Shown: positions 10,775-18,915 of the stretch, piece by piece
Numbering within the stretch: the first letter of the stretch is position 1
Layout: each line of letters starts with the position of its first letter
NCBI GenBank assembly: GCA_943370595.1
Contig: CALRRO020000001.1
Span: forward strand, 434,001 to 498,000
Origin: Piscinibacter sp943370595
GTDB lineage: Bacteria; Pseudomonadota; Gammaproteobacteria; Burkholderiales; Burkholderiaceae_C
Direction: 5' to 3'
Length of the DNA: 64,000 nt
Notes under the pieces: generated by a model
The model's input: only the letters and a program-made list of their open reading frames with translations
Databases searched by the model: none
Told to the model about the DNA's origin: nothing
Program-made: the position numbers and the translations under genes

Positions 10775-12235
10775 ATGCGCATGACGCCGACGCCGTTCGC
10801 TTCCCTGGCCACGCTGGCCGGGGCCCTCGTGGTGGCCCTCGCGCTCGGCGGCTGCGACCGCAAAGCGGCCGAGCCGGTGGCGGCGGCACCGGCGACGCCG
10901 GTTGCAGCAGCGCCGGCGCCGCTGACGCCGGAGACCGCCACCATCCCGCCGCCGGACGTCGGCAAGCTGGAGGTGGTCAAGGTCACGGCCAGCGGCTCCG
11001 GCGCCAGCGCCGCCGAGGCGGTGGCCGAGGCGATGCGCCTGGCCATCCTGCAGGTCAACGGCGCGTCGGTCGACATCGACACCATCAACGCCAAGCTCGG
11101 CATCGACGCAACGCTGAACCAGACACCGGTGTCGTTGCGCGCCTCGGCCTTCGCCGACATCGTGCAGCAGAAGTCCGGCGGCGTGGTGCAGAACTTCCGC
11201 ATCCTCGATCTGTCGGAGCCGCTCACACCGCTGGGCAAGCACAAGGTCAGCATCGAGGCGGGCATTGCCAAGTTCAACGCACCGGCCTCGCTGAAGAAGA
11301 TCCGCCTCGTCGTCGCGCCGCTGCGCTTCGACAAGGCCACGCTGCCGATGGGCGACCGTTCGGTGCCTGCTGGCGAGGCGGCCGTGCAGTTGCGCCAGCT
11401 GATCGTCGACGCACTGGTCAACACCGGCCGCTTCGCGGTGCTCGACCGCGAGTTCACGCCGGAGCTGCAGCAGGAGCTGGACCTGATCGAGAGCGGCCAG
11501 GCGCCGTCGGCCGAGAAAGCCAAGCTGCAGCAGGCCGTCAGCGCCGACCTGATCTGGGTCGCCCGCGTGCAGCAACTCGCCTACAACCGCCACGCCCGTC
11601 AGCTCAAGACGTCGGACCGCGAACTGGTCAGCTACTCCGGCGGCTGGACGGTGTCGTACCGCCTCGTCAACGTGGCGACGCGGCAGGTGATGTCGTCGGA
11701 GACGCTGCGCGGCGAAGTGCCCGCCACGGCGCCGACCACGCTGGGCAGCGGCGTCGACTCGGCCAAGGTGCTGGAGGGCATGACGCGCGGGCTGGTCGAC
11801 CAGGTGGTGTCGTCGGTGATGCTGCGCAGCTTCCCGATCACCGTGGTGGCGCTCGAAGGCAACAACGTGGTGCTCAGCCAGGGTGGCCAGGCGCTGCGCC
11901 CCGGCGCGCGCTACGCGATGGTGACCATGGGCACCGAGATGAAGGACCCGCAGACCGGCCAGAGCCTGGGCCGCATCGAGTCGCCCTGCTGCGAGCTGAC
12001 GGTCGACCGCGTGACGCCGCACCTGTCCTACGGCCACCTCGACAACGTGCGCGGCCCGCTCGACAAGCTGCTGCCCGGCGCGCTGCAGGTGCGCGAACCG
12101 CTGCCGCCGGCAGCGCCTGCCGCGCAGGCCACCACCGCGGCGGCCACCCCCAAGGCCCCGGCCAAGGGCACGGCCAAGGCCGCTGCCCAGGACGCACCGG
12201 CTGCGGAGCCAGCCAAGAAGGACGAGAAGTGGTGA
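10775..12235 (+). CDS. CsgG/FlgT-like outer-membrane lipoprotein
   Basis: The 486-residue lipoprotein precursor has lipobox ALGGC with the acylated Cys at residue 27, followed by a Pro/Ala linker. Residues 65-165 form an N-terminal FlgT-like domain (AAEAVAEAMRLAILQVNGASV). Residues about 175-345 look like a CsgG-type domain (LVVAPLRFDK, LRQLIVDALVNTGRFAVLDRE, then ADLIWVARVQQL). A C-terminal OB-like domain follows (GARYAMVTMGTEMKDPQTG), with a disordered Ala/Lys/Pro tail. CsgG proteins form secretion pores or periplasmic assembly rings; FlgT stabilises the flagellar basal body. No curli or flagellar genes are present here, so it belongs to a different, undefined system. Confidence 0.72.
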   Translation: MRMTPTPFASLATLAGALVVALALGGCDRKAAEPVAAAPATPVAAAPAPLTPETATIPPPDVGKLEVVKVTASGSGASAAEAVAEAMRLAILQVNGASVDIDTINAKLGIDATLNQTPVSLRASAFADIVQQKSGGVVQNFRILDLSEPLTPLGKHKVSIEAGIAKFNAPASLKKIRLVVAPLRFDKATLPMGDRSVPAGEAAVQLRQLIVDALVNTGRFAVLDREFTPELQQELDLIESGQAPSAEKAKLQQAVSADLIWVARVQQLAYNRHARQLKTSDRELVSYSGGWTVSYRLVNVATRQVMSSETLRGEVPATAPTTLGSGVDSAKVLEGMTRGLVDQVVSSVMLRSFPITVVALEGNNVVLSQGGQALRPGARYAMVTMGTEMKDPQTGQSLGRIESPCCELTVDRVTPHLSYGHLDNVRGPLDKLLPGALQVREPLPPAAPAAQATTAAATPKAPAKGTAKAAAQDAPAAEPAKKDEKW

Positions 12236-12287
12236 GCCCGACCGCCGCTTCGATCGACAGCATCGCCCCTACCCGAAAGACCACTCG

Positions 12288-12752
12288 ATGACGCCACGCC
12301 GCCTGCTCCTCGCCCTGTCTCTCCTGGCCCTGCTCGGCGGCTGCGCCGCGCCACCCAAGACGCCGCTGCAGGTCAACGTCGCGAGCGTGCAGCGCATCGA
12401 GGGCGCCGCGATGGAGCTGCGCTTCAACGCCCGCCTGCGCGTGCAGAACCCGAACGACGTGCCGGTGAACTACGACGGCGCCACGGTGGAGCTGCGGCTG
12501 ATGAACGGCGCGACCATCGGCACCGGCGTCACGCCGACGGGCGGCAGCGTGCCGCGCCTGAGCGAGACCATGATCGATGTGCCGATCACCGTCAGCCAGC
12601 TCGGCGAGGTGCGCCGCGCCGTCGGCCTGTACGGCGCCCCCGATCGCAAGCTCGACGTGGCACTGAAGGGCCGGCTGTCGGGCTCGGCCTTCAATGTGCT
12701 CGGCTTCGAGTGGCGCGGTGAGCTCGCGCTGCCGCTGCCGGCCGGTTCCTGA
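12288..12752 (+). CDS. LEA type 2 / WHy-domain lipoprotein
   Basis: The 154-residue lipoprotein has lipobox LLGGC (acylated Cys at residue 19). The mature part is one beta-sandwich of the WHy/LEA_2 kind, with RFNARLRVQNPNDVPVNYDGA and SETMIDVPITVS typical. Such proteins are linked to stress or desiccation tolerance in plants and are common, uncharacterised envelope lipoproteins in bacteria. It follows the CsgG-like gene by 52 bases and closes the exported-protein block. The Asp in position +2 after Cys is absent, which favours outer-membrane sorting. Confidence 0.75.
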   Translation: MTPRRLLLALSLLALLGGCAAPPKTPLQVNVASVQRIEGAAMELRFNARLRVQNPNDVPVNYDGATVELRLMNGATIGTGVTPTGGSVPRLSETMIDVPITVSQLGEVRRAVGLYGAPDRKLDVALKGRLSGSAFNVLGFEWRGELALPLPAGS

Positions 12753-12771
12753 TCGGCAGGCAACCTCGTCG

Positions 12772-13761
12772 ATGAACGCCTCCGTCATCAGCCGTCGCGA
12801 GTGGCTCGCCGTGACGAGCGCCCTCGGCGCCGGCCTGGCCATTCCCGGTCTGGCACGCGCGCAGGACTGGCCTTCCAAGCCGATCCGCTTCGTCGTTCCG
12901 TTCGCACCGGGCGGCAGCAGCGAGATCGTCGCCCGCACGACGGCAGTCGAGCTCGGCAAGGCGCTCGGCCAGTCGGTCTACGTGGAGAACAAGCCGGGTG
13001 GTGCGGGCAACGTCGCGATGCAGGAGGTGGCGCGCGCCGACGACCAGCACACGCTGATCCTCGGCCACATCGGCACGCTGGCCGTGAACCCGTACATCTT
13101 CGACAAGCTGCCCTACGACGCGAACAAGGACTTCAAGCCGATCTCGCTGCTGGCCAAGGTGCCCAGCCTGTACCTGGTGCGCCCCGACCTGCCGGTGACC
13201 AACCTGCGCGAGTTCGTCGCCTACGCGAAGAAGAACCCGGGCAAGCTGAACTACGGCTCGGCCGGCAACGGCAGCGCCGGTCATCTGGCGATGGAGTACC
13301 TGAAGATGGTCAGCGAGACCTTCATTCTTCACGTGCCCTACCGCGGCACCGGGCCGCAACTGACCGACCTGCTGGCCGGGCGGCTGGACGCCGCCTCGGT
13401 CGGCGCGCCAGCCGTGATGCAGTTCATCAAGACGGGAAAGCTGCGCTGCATCGCCACCGGCACCACCACCCGCATTCCGCAATTGCCCGATGTGCCGACG
13501 GTCGCCGAGCAGGGCTTCCCGGGCTTCGAGATGACCCAGTGGTACGGCCTGCTCGCCCCGTCCAGCCTGCCTCAGCCGGCGACCGACAAGCTCGCTGCAG
13601 CGACGGCTACCGCCATCAAGCAGCCGGGGTCGACCGAGAAGCTGAGCGCCGATGCAGCGATCGCCGTCGGCGGCACGCCGGCGGAGTTCGGCAAGTTCAT
13701 CGCGGTCGAGCAGCAGCGCTGGAAGGCCGTGATCGCGCGGGCGAAGATCAAGCCCGATTGA
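12772..13761 (+). CDS. Bug-family tripartite tricarboxylate transporter substrate-binding protein
   Basis: The 329-residue periplasmic solute receptor belongs to the TctC/Bug family. The signal peptide carries a twin-arginine-like SRREWLAVTSALGAG and a cut after GLARAQ. The mature start WPSKPIRFVVPFAPGGSSEI is the family hallmark. Further motifs are VENKPGGAGN, NYGSAGNGSAGHLAMEY and HVPYRGTGPQLTDLLAGR. It would bind a small carboxylate and deliver it to TctA/TctB permeases. No such permease genes lie nearby, so this is one of the orphan Bug receptors typical of Burkholderiales. Ligand unknown. ATG 12772 was chosen because the signal starts there. Confidence 0.92.
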   Translation: MNASVISRREWLAVTSALGAGLAIPGLARAQDWPSKPIRFVVPFAPGGSSEIVARTTAVELGKALGQSVYVENKPGGAGNVAMQEVARADDQHTLILGHIGTLAVNPYIFDKLPYDANKDFKPISLLAKVPSLYLVRPDLPVTNLREFVAYAKKNPGKLNYGSAGNGSAGHLAMEYLKMVSETFILHVPYRGTGPQLTDLLAGRLDAASVGAPAVMQFIKTGKLRCIATGTTTRIPQLPDVPTVAEQGFPGFEMTQWYGLLAPSSLPQPATDKLAAATATAIKQPGSTEKLSADAAIAVGGTPAEFGKFIAVEQQRWKAVIARAKIKPD

Positions 13762-14200
13762 GCCCGCCCGGCCTAGGCCGACGCGGTGCCGCGCCCCGCA
13801 CGGCCGGTTCGCGGGCCGGCCGCTCGCCGCTGGCGACCCAGTCGTCGTAGAAGGCCAGCTTGGCATCGATGAGTACCAGCGACTCCTGCCATGCAGCAAT
13901 GTGGCTGGCAACGCGTTCGCGGTGTTCGGCCAGCAGCGAGCGCTGCGCTGCCAGGTTCCGCGGGCCGAGCTGGACCAGCCTCGTGTAGGCCCGGATCTGC
14001 GCGATGCTCATGCCGGTGCTGCGAAGCCGGTCCACGAAGGCCAGCCAATGCACGTGGCGGCTGGTGAAGCGGCGTTGCCCGGCAGCGTCGCGCAGCACGC
14101 CGGGCATCAGCCCCTGCGCGTCGTACCAGCGAATGGCATGCGCACTGCGCCCGCTGCGCGCGGCCAGTTCACCAATGCGAAACCCCGGTGATGCAGTCAT
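13748..14200 (-). CDS. MerR-family transcriptional regulator
   Basis: The 150-residue regulator opens with the MerR winged helix-turn-helix (residues 7-75: FRIGELAARSGRSAHAIRWYDAQGLM, then RRFTSRHVHWLAFVDRLRSTGMSIAQIR). A dimerising coiled-coil helix follows, ending YDDWVASG. No Cys cluster is visible, so metal sensing is unlikely; an organic or stress signal is more probable. Its ATG overlaps the stop of the SnoaL-like gene (ATGA, 14197-14200), so the pair is co-translated. The operator and 19-base-spacer promoter in front of the SnoaL-like gene (14635-14665) are almost surely its target. The end overlaps the Bug gene by 14 bases. Confidence 0.9.
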   Translation of the reverse strand: MTASPGFRIGELAARSGRSAHAIRWYDAQGLMPGVLRDAAGQRRFTSRHVHWLAFVDRLRSTGMSIAQIRAYTRLVQLGPRNLAAQRSLLAEHRERVASHIAAWQESLVLIDAKLAFYDDWVASGERPAREPAVRGAAPRRPRPGGLNRA

Positions 14201-14601
14201 GGTGGTGGGGACAGCACCGCTTCGGCCAGCGCCGTGTCCATGTACTCGGTGAGTGCGACCATCTTGCCAGCCCGCATCTCGATCACGTAGCAGTACTGGT
14301 TGTCGTAGCGCGCTCCGGCCTGGGTGGCCACGCTGCCGCGGCATTCGACCACCACGGTGTCGCCTTCGCAGACGATCCTCGTGGCACGGTTTCGGTAGGT
14401 GCCGGCGAACTGGGCGAACAGCGGTGCCATCAGGTCGCGGCCCACAGCCGCCTTGCCGCGCCAGGTGCGCGCCCAGGGGCCCTGGCCGGCGATGGTCCAG
14501 CTGAAGTCCTCGGCCATGGCCTCGGCAAAGGGTCGACGGTCGCCTTCCGCGAGGGCGGCGAAGATGGCCTGCACGCGGGCCTTGGGGGTGGGGTCGGTCA
14601 T
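14197..14601 (-). CDS. SnoaL-like / NTF2-fold protein
   Basis: The 134-residue cytoplasmic protein has the cone-shaped NTF2-like fold: N-terminal helices (VQAIFAALAEGDRRPFAEAMAEDFSWTI), then strands RGKAAVGRDLMAPLFAQF, VVVECRGSVAT and the closing YCYVIEMRAGKMVALTEYMDTALAE. This is the SnoaL_2/ketosteroid-isomerase-like group of small enzymes or binding proteins; the substrate cannot be read. ATG 14601 was preferred over an upstream ATG at 14655 because the longer version would start upstream of the inferred transcription start (about 14628). It is the first gene of a two-gene operon with the MerR regulator. Confidence 0.85.
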   Translation of the reverse strand: MTDPTPKARVQAIFAALAEGDRRPFAEAMAEDFSWTIAGQGPWARTWRGKAAVGRDLMAPLFAQFAGTYRNRATRIVCEGDTVVVECRGSVATQAGARYDNQYCYVIEMRAGKMVALTEYMDTALAEAVLSPPP

Positions 14602-14634
14602 GGGTCGAGGCCTGCAATCGTGGATGGAGATCCG

Positions 14635-14665
14635 ATTGCAAAGCTTCGAGTGCACTCGAAGTCAA
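14635..14665 (-). promoter_or_regulatory. MerR-type promoter with 18-base palindromic operator
   Basis: Read on the minus strand: -35 TTGACT (14665-14660), a 19-base spacer, then -10-like TGCAAT (14640-14635). The perfect palindrome CTTCGAGTGCACTCGAAG (14644-14661) overlaps the -35 and fills the spacer. Over-long 19-base spacers with a central palindrome are the hallmark of promoters that MerR proteins activate by DNA distortion. It lies 34 bases before the SnoaL-like start codon, and the MerR gene is in the same operon, so positive autoregulation is likely. Confidence 0.85.
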
Positions 14666-14704
14666 GCCCCGGCGCGGGCGCCGGGCCGGCAGGGACCAGG
14701 AGCC

Positions 14705-16138
14705 TCAGCGCGGCGCCGACGCGCCGGCGCCCCAGGTCGGCACGCTCGCCACCTCGCCCAGCGCCGGGCCGCTGTAGCCCGGCTTGGCCGCGGGTGCCGC
14801 GACCGGCGCTGGCGCGACCGCCGGCGGGCGGCTGGCCCACCACGCCGCGCCGGCGATCGCGGCCAGGGCCACGCCACCGAGCGCGATCGCCAGGCCACGA
14901 CGGGACGGTGCAGGCGCCTGCGCCTCGGTGCGTGCAAAGTCCGCCGGCGCGCCGGCGGCCTCCGCGACCGGCGGCACGACCACCCGCTTCTGCGGCACAT
15001 GCAGCGGCGGCGGCGAACCGGGCGGCACCGGTTTCATCGGCGGCCCCTTGCCTTCGGGTGCCGGGCGCGGCGGCCGGGCAGCCATCTGGGTCGGCTGGTG
15101 CGCGGTGTCCAGCCGCGTTGCGGCGGCATAGTCGCTGCCGTCGGGCACAGTCGGGTCGATCACCTGCGTCGGCGCATCGGCCTGCGCCTCCTGCACCTGG
15201 CCGTGGCGGATGTCCGGCACCTCGGCTTGGCCAGCGAGCACGGCGCGCAGCTGCGCCACGCTCTGCGGCCGGTCCTGCGGGCGCACGCTGAGCATCCAGC
15301 CGACGATGCGCACGAAACGCGCCGACACGCCGGCCTGCTCGTGCAGCTCGAGCGCCTCCGCCCCCGGCTGCACCGCTCGCGCGGTCGACGGCATCGGCGG
15401 CTTGCCGGTCAGCAGGAAGTGCATCACCGCGCCGAGCGCGTAGAGGTCGGTCCACGGGCCCTGGCGCATCGCCGACATCTCGGCGTACTGCTCGATCGGC
15501 GCGTAGCTCGGCTTGAGGATCGCGGTGAAGGCCTGGGTGTGGTTGCTGATGACCTGCCGCGCCGCCCCGAAGTCGAGCAGGATGGGCGCCCCTTCGCGCG
15601 ACAGCAGGATGTTGTCGGGCGCGATGTCGCGGTGGAACACGCCCTCCTGGTGCAAGTGCTCCAGCGCATCGAGCACGGCGCCGAGTACGCCGCGCAGCCA
15701 GGCCTCGTCGGGTGCGCGGTCCATGGTGCGGCGGGTGTCGCGCAGCGTCGCGCCCTGCAGGTAGGGCATCACCATGTAGGCGGTGCCGTTGTCCTCCCAG
15801 AAGCGGTAGACCTTCAGCAGCGACGGATGGTCGAAGCGCGCCAGCAGCCGCGCCTCGTTGACGAACGAGCGCAGCCCGGCCGCGTAGGTGTCGGCGTAGG
15901 CCTGGGTGCGCAGCGTGATCTGCGCGCCCTCGCCGCGGATCGCCAGCGACGAGGGCATGTACTCCTTCAGCGCGACCTGGCGCTCCAGCGAATGGTCCTG
16001 CGTGAGGTAGACGACGCCGAAACCGCCGATGCCCAGCACGCCGAGCACCTCGAATTCCCCGAACCGGGTGCCCGGCGGCAGCGCCTCGTTCAGCTTGTCG
16101 GTGCGGGCGGCGGGGCTGGCGGGCGTGGGAGCGCTCAT
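14705..16138 (-). CDS. Hanks-type serine/threonine protein kinase, membrane-anchored
   Basis: The 477-residue protein has an N-terminal kinase domain (residues 25-290). It shows glycine loop GIGGFGVVYL, catalytic Lys in QVALKEYMPSS, a C-helix Glu in NEARLLARFDHP, catalytic loop HRDIAPDNILL, DFGAARQ, and an activation segment with KPSYAPIEQYAE. All invariant catalytic residues are present, so it should be active. A Pro-rich linker leads to one transmembrane helix (about residues 400-425), then about 45 residues that would be periplasmic. No sensor domain such as PASTA is visible. It is divergent from trmB. The ATG at 16138 gives a normal N-terminus. Confidence 0.9.
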   Translation of the reverse strand: MSAPTPASPAARTDKLNEALPPGTRFGEFEVLGVLGIGGFGVVYLTQDHSLERQVALKEYMPSSLAIRGEGAQITLRTQAYADTYAAGLRSFVNEARLLARFDHPSLLKVYRFWEDNGTAYMVMPYLQGATLRDTRRTMDRAPDEAWLRGVLGAVLDALEHLHQEGVFHRDIAPDNILLSREGAPILLDFGAARQVISNHTQAFTAILKPSYAPIEQYAEMSAMRQGPWTDLYALGAVMHFLLTGKPPMPSTARAVQPGAEALELHEQAGVSARFVRIVGWMLSVRPQDRPQSVAQLRAVLAGQAEVPDIRHGQVQEAQADAPTQVIDPTVPDGSDYAAATRLDTAHQPTQMAARPPRPAPEGKGPPMKPVPPGSPPPLHVPQKRVVVPPVAEAAGAPADFARTEAQAPAPSRRGLAIALGGVALAAIAGAAWWASRPPAVAPAPVAAPAAKPGYSGPALGEVASVPTWGAGASAPR

Positions 16139-16236
16139 GCGGAGTTGCGCGATGCAAAGGTGCCGCGAGGATAGCCCGAGCGCGCCGCGCCCCGGCGTGC
16201 GGCACAATTCGCGCCCCCGCCCGACCCCGCATCCGC

Positions 16237-16926
16237 ATGTCCGACACGCCCACCGAACCGCCGCGCCGCGCGATACGCAGCTACGTGGTGCGCGCCGGCC
16301 GCATGGGCACCGGGCAGCAGCGTGCACTGGCCGAGCTGGCGCCGCGCTGGGTGCTGCCGGCTCAAGACCGCCTGCTCGACTTCGACGCGGCCTTCGGCCG
16401 CGTGGCGCCGCGCATCGTCGAGATCGGCTTCGGCATGGGTGACGCCACTGCGCAGATCGCGCTGGCGCGGCCCGACTGCGACTTCCTCGGCATCGAGGTG
16501 CATCCGCCTGGCGTCGGCGCGCTGCTGCAGCGCATCGAGGAACGCGGGCTGGCCAACTTGCGCATCGTCCAGCACGACGCGGTCGAGGTGCTGGAGCGCA
16601 TGGTCGCGCCGGGCTCGCTGGCTGGCGTGCACGTGTTCTTCCCCGACCCCTGGCACAAGAAGCGCCACCACAAGCGCCGACTGATCCAGCCGGCCTTCGT
16701 CGCGCTGCTGGCCAGCCGGCTGGCCCACGGCGGCTACCTGCACTGCGCCACCGACTGGCAGCCCTATGCCGAGCAGATGCTGGAGGTGCTGGGCGCCGAA
16801 CCGGCTCTGCGCAACCGCTGCGACGGCTACGCGCCGCGGCCCGACTACCGGCCGCTGACCAAGTTCGAGAACCGCGGCCTGAAGCTCGGCCACGGCGTCT
16901 GGGACCTGGTGTTCGAGCGGCGCTGA
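16237..16926 (+). CDS. trmB: tRNA (guanine-N7-)-methyltransferase
   Basis: The 229-residue enzyme makes m7G46 in the tRNA variable loop using SAM. The Rossmann motif VEIGFGMGDATAQIA, LGIEVHPPGVGALL, the signature VFFPDPWHKKRHHKRRLIQPAF and the closing TKFENRGLKLGHGVWDLVF are all typical of TrmB. Length is normal. No good Shine-Dalgarno is seen; CACAAT at 16203-16208 may be a -10 box, giving a short leader. It is followed after 6 bases by the TPR glycosyltransferase gene, which is probably co-transcribed. Confidence 0.95.
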   Translation: MSDTPTEPPRRAIRSYVVRAGRMGTGQQRALAELAPRWVLPAQDRLLDFDAAFGRVAPRIVEIGFGMGDATAQIALARPDCDFLGIEVHPPGVGALLQRIEERGLANLRIVQHDAVEVLERMVAPGSLAGVHVFFPDPWHKKRHHKRRLIQPAFVALLASRLAHGGYLHCATDWQPYAEQMLEVLGAEPALRNRCDGYAPRPDYRPLTKFENRGLKLGHGVWDLVFERR

Positions 16927-16932
16927 GCTTGC

Positions 16933-18915
16933 ATGGCTGCAGCCCCGGCGCCCACCGACCTGCAGCCGCTGATCGCCGGCCTGGCGCAGGGCCGATTCGC
17001 CGAGCTGGAGCAGTCCGCGCTCGCCTTCGTCGGCCGCTTCCCGGACCAGGCCGTCGGCTGGACGGCACTCGGCCTGGCACGCACCGAACTCGGCCGGCAC
17101 GGCGAGGCACTGGCGGACCTGCAGCGCAGCCTCGAGCGCGCACCCGACGATGCGCAGGTGCGCACCTACCACGCGCATGTGCTGAAGCGGCTGGGCCACC
17201 TGGCCGAGGCGGAAGCCGGCTATCGGCAGGCGCTGTCGCTGCAGCCCGAGCAGGCCGAGGCGCTGGAGCACCTGGCCGAGACGCTGCATCGGCTGCAGCG
17301 CCCGGCCGACGCCGAGGCCTGCTACCGGCGCGTGCTGGCGTTGCGCCCCGGCGAGCCCAACGCGCACAACGGCCTCGGCGTGGTGCTGAAGAACCAGGGC
17401 CGCCTGGCCGAGGCCGAAGCAGCGTACCGCCAGGCCCTGGCGCTGAACCCGCGGCATGCCGACGCGCTCGCCAACCTGGGCGTGGTGCTGCGGCGACTGG
17501 ACCGGCTGACCGAGGCGGAAGCCCACTTCCGCCAGGCGCTGGCGCTGCAGCCGCAGTCCACCGGCGCCCACAGCAACCTCGGCGTCGTGCTGATGGAACA
17601 GGGCCGCATGCCGGAGGCCGAGGCCCACCTTCGTCGCGCCCTGGCGCTCGACGCCACGCTCGCCGACGTGCGCAGCAACCTGCTGTTCGTGCTCAATCAC
17701 CTGGGCGATCGCAGCCCGGCCGAGACCCTGCTCGAAGCCCGTGCCTACGGTCGCCAGGTGGCGGCCGCCACGCCGCGGCGCGTCGATGCGTGGCACTGCG
17801 CGCCCCGCCCCGAGCGGCTGCGAGTCGGTCTGGTGTCGGGCGACCTGCGCGAGCACCCGGTCGGCCACTTCCTCGAAGCGCTGCTCGCGCCGCTGGCGGC
17901 CGGCCGCATCGAACTGATCGCCTACCCGACCCACCACCGCCACGATGCCCTGAGCGCGCGCATCCGGCCGCATTTCGCCGCCTGGACGCCGCTGACCGGG
18001 TTGAACGATGCGCAGGCCGCTCAGCGCATCCAGGCCGATGGCGTGCATGTGCTGATCGACCTGGCCGGCCACACGGCTCACAACCGCCTTCCGCTGTTCG
18101 CCTTCAAGCCGGCACCGGTGCAGGCCAGCTGGCTGGGCTACTTCGCGACCACCGGCGTGGCCGAGATGGACTGGCTGATCGCCGACCACACCGGCGTGCC
18201 CGCCGGCGGCGAGGCGCACTTCAGCGAACGTGTGTGGCGGCTGCCGCACACGCGGCTGAGCTTCACGCCGCCACGCGGCGCACCCGACGTCGCCCCGCTG
18301 CCGGCGCTGGCGCGCGGCCATGTCACCTTCGGCTGCTTCCAGAGCCTGGCCAAGGTCGGCGACGCGGTGCTGGCGACCTGGGCCGCCATCCTCGCGGCAC
18401 TGCCCGGTGCGCGGCTGCGCCTGCAGTGCAAGCAGCTTGGCGACGAGGCCGTCGTGCGCGCGCTGCGTGATCGCCTGGGTGCGCTGGGCATCCCGCCCGA
18501 ACGGCTCGATCTGCATCGCCAGATGCCGCGCGAGGCCTACCTGGCGGCGCATGCCGAGGTCGACCTGCTGCTCGACACCTTCCCCTACCCCGGCGGCACC
18601 ACCACCTGCGAGGCGCTGTGGATGGGTGTGCCGACGCTGACGCTCGCCGGCGACCGCCTGCTCGCGCGCCAGGGCGCGAGCCTGCTGCACGCTGCCGGGC
18701 TTCCCGGCTGGGTGGCGCAGGACCGCGGAGACTACGTGGCCCGGGCGATCGCGCTGGCCAGCGACCTGGACGGCCTGGTGCGCCTGCGGGCCGGCCTGCG
18801 CGAGCAGGTGCGGCGCTCGCCGCTGTTCGATGCGGAGTCCTTCGCGCGCGACCTGGAGGCCGCGCTGTGGGGAATGTGGTCGGCGCTCAGTCCAGCCGTC
18901 AGTCCGCCCAGGTGA
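16933..18915 (+). CDS. TPR-repeat O-GlcNAc-transferase-like (SPINDLY-type) glycosyltransferase
   Basis: The 660-residue protein has six to seven TPR repeats in residues 10-265 (for example AEAEAAYRQALALNPRHADA). A C-terminal GT41-type glycosyltransferase region follows. Motifs match the O-GlcNAc transferase family: VGLVSGDLREHPVGHF (with the conserved His), VLIDLAGHTAHNR, KPAPVQASWLGYFATTGVAEMDW, FGCFQSLAKVGD (UDP-contacting Lys), and LLLDTFPYPGGTTTCEALWMGVPT. It probably transfers a sugar to Ser/Thr of bacterial proteins, or acts in surface glycan synthesis. Sugar and target are unknown. It is probably co-transcribed with trmB and overlaps the uppP end by 17 bases. Confidence 0.85.
   Translation: MAAAPAPTDLQPLIAGLAQGRFAELEQSALAFVGRFPDQAVGWTALGLARTELGRHGEALADLQRSLERAPDDAQVRTYHAHVLKRLGHLAEAEAGYRQALSLQPEQAEALEHLAETLHRLQRPADAEACYRRVLALRPGEPNAHNGLGVVLKNQGRLAEAEAAYRQALALNPRHADALANLGVVLRRLDRLTEAEAHFRQALALQPQSTGAHSNLGVVLMEQGRMPEAEAHLRRALALDATLADVRSNLLFVLNHLGDRSPAETLLEARAYGRQVAAATPRRVDAWHCAPRPERLRVGLVSGDLREHPVGHFLEALLAPLAAGRIELIAYPTHHRHDALSARIRPHFAAWTPLTGLNDAQAAQRIQADGVHVLIDLAGHTAHNRLPLFAFKPAPVQASWLGYFATTGVAEMDWLIADHTGVPAGGEAHFSERVWRLPHTRLSFTPPRGAPDVAPLPALARGHVTFGCFQSLAKVGDAVLATWAAILAALPGARLRLQCKQLGDEAVVRALRDRLGALGIPPERLDLHRQMPREAYLAAHAEVDLLLDTFPYPGGTTTCEALWMGVPTLTLAGDRLLARQGASLLHAAGLPGWVAQDRGDYVARAIALASDLDGLVRLRAGLREQVRRSPLFDAESFARDLEAALWGMWSALSPAVSPPR

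Noticed and set aside
7749..12752. Assignment of the exported-protein block as curli (csg) genes
   Set aside because: Only a CsgG-like domain is seen; no CsgA/B repeats, CsgE or CsgF homologue is present.
12772..13761. Complete TctABC transporter
   Set aside because: Only the solute receptor is present; neighbours are unrelated.
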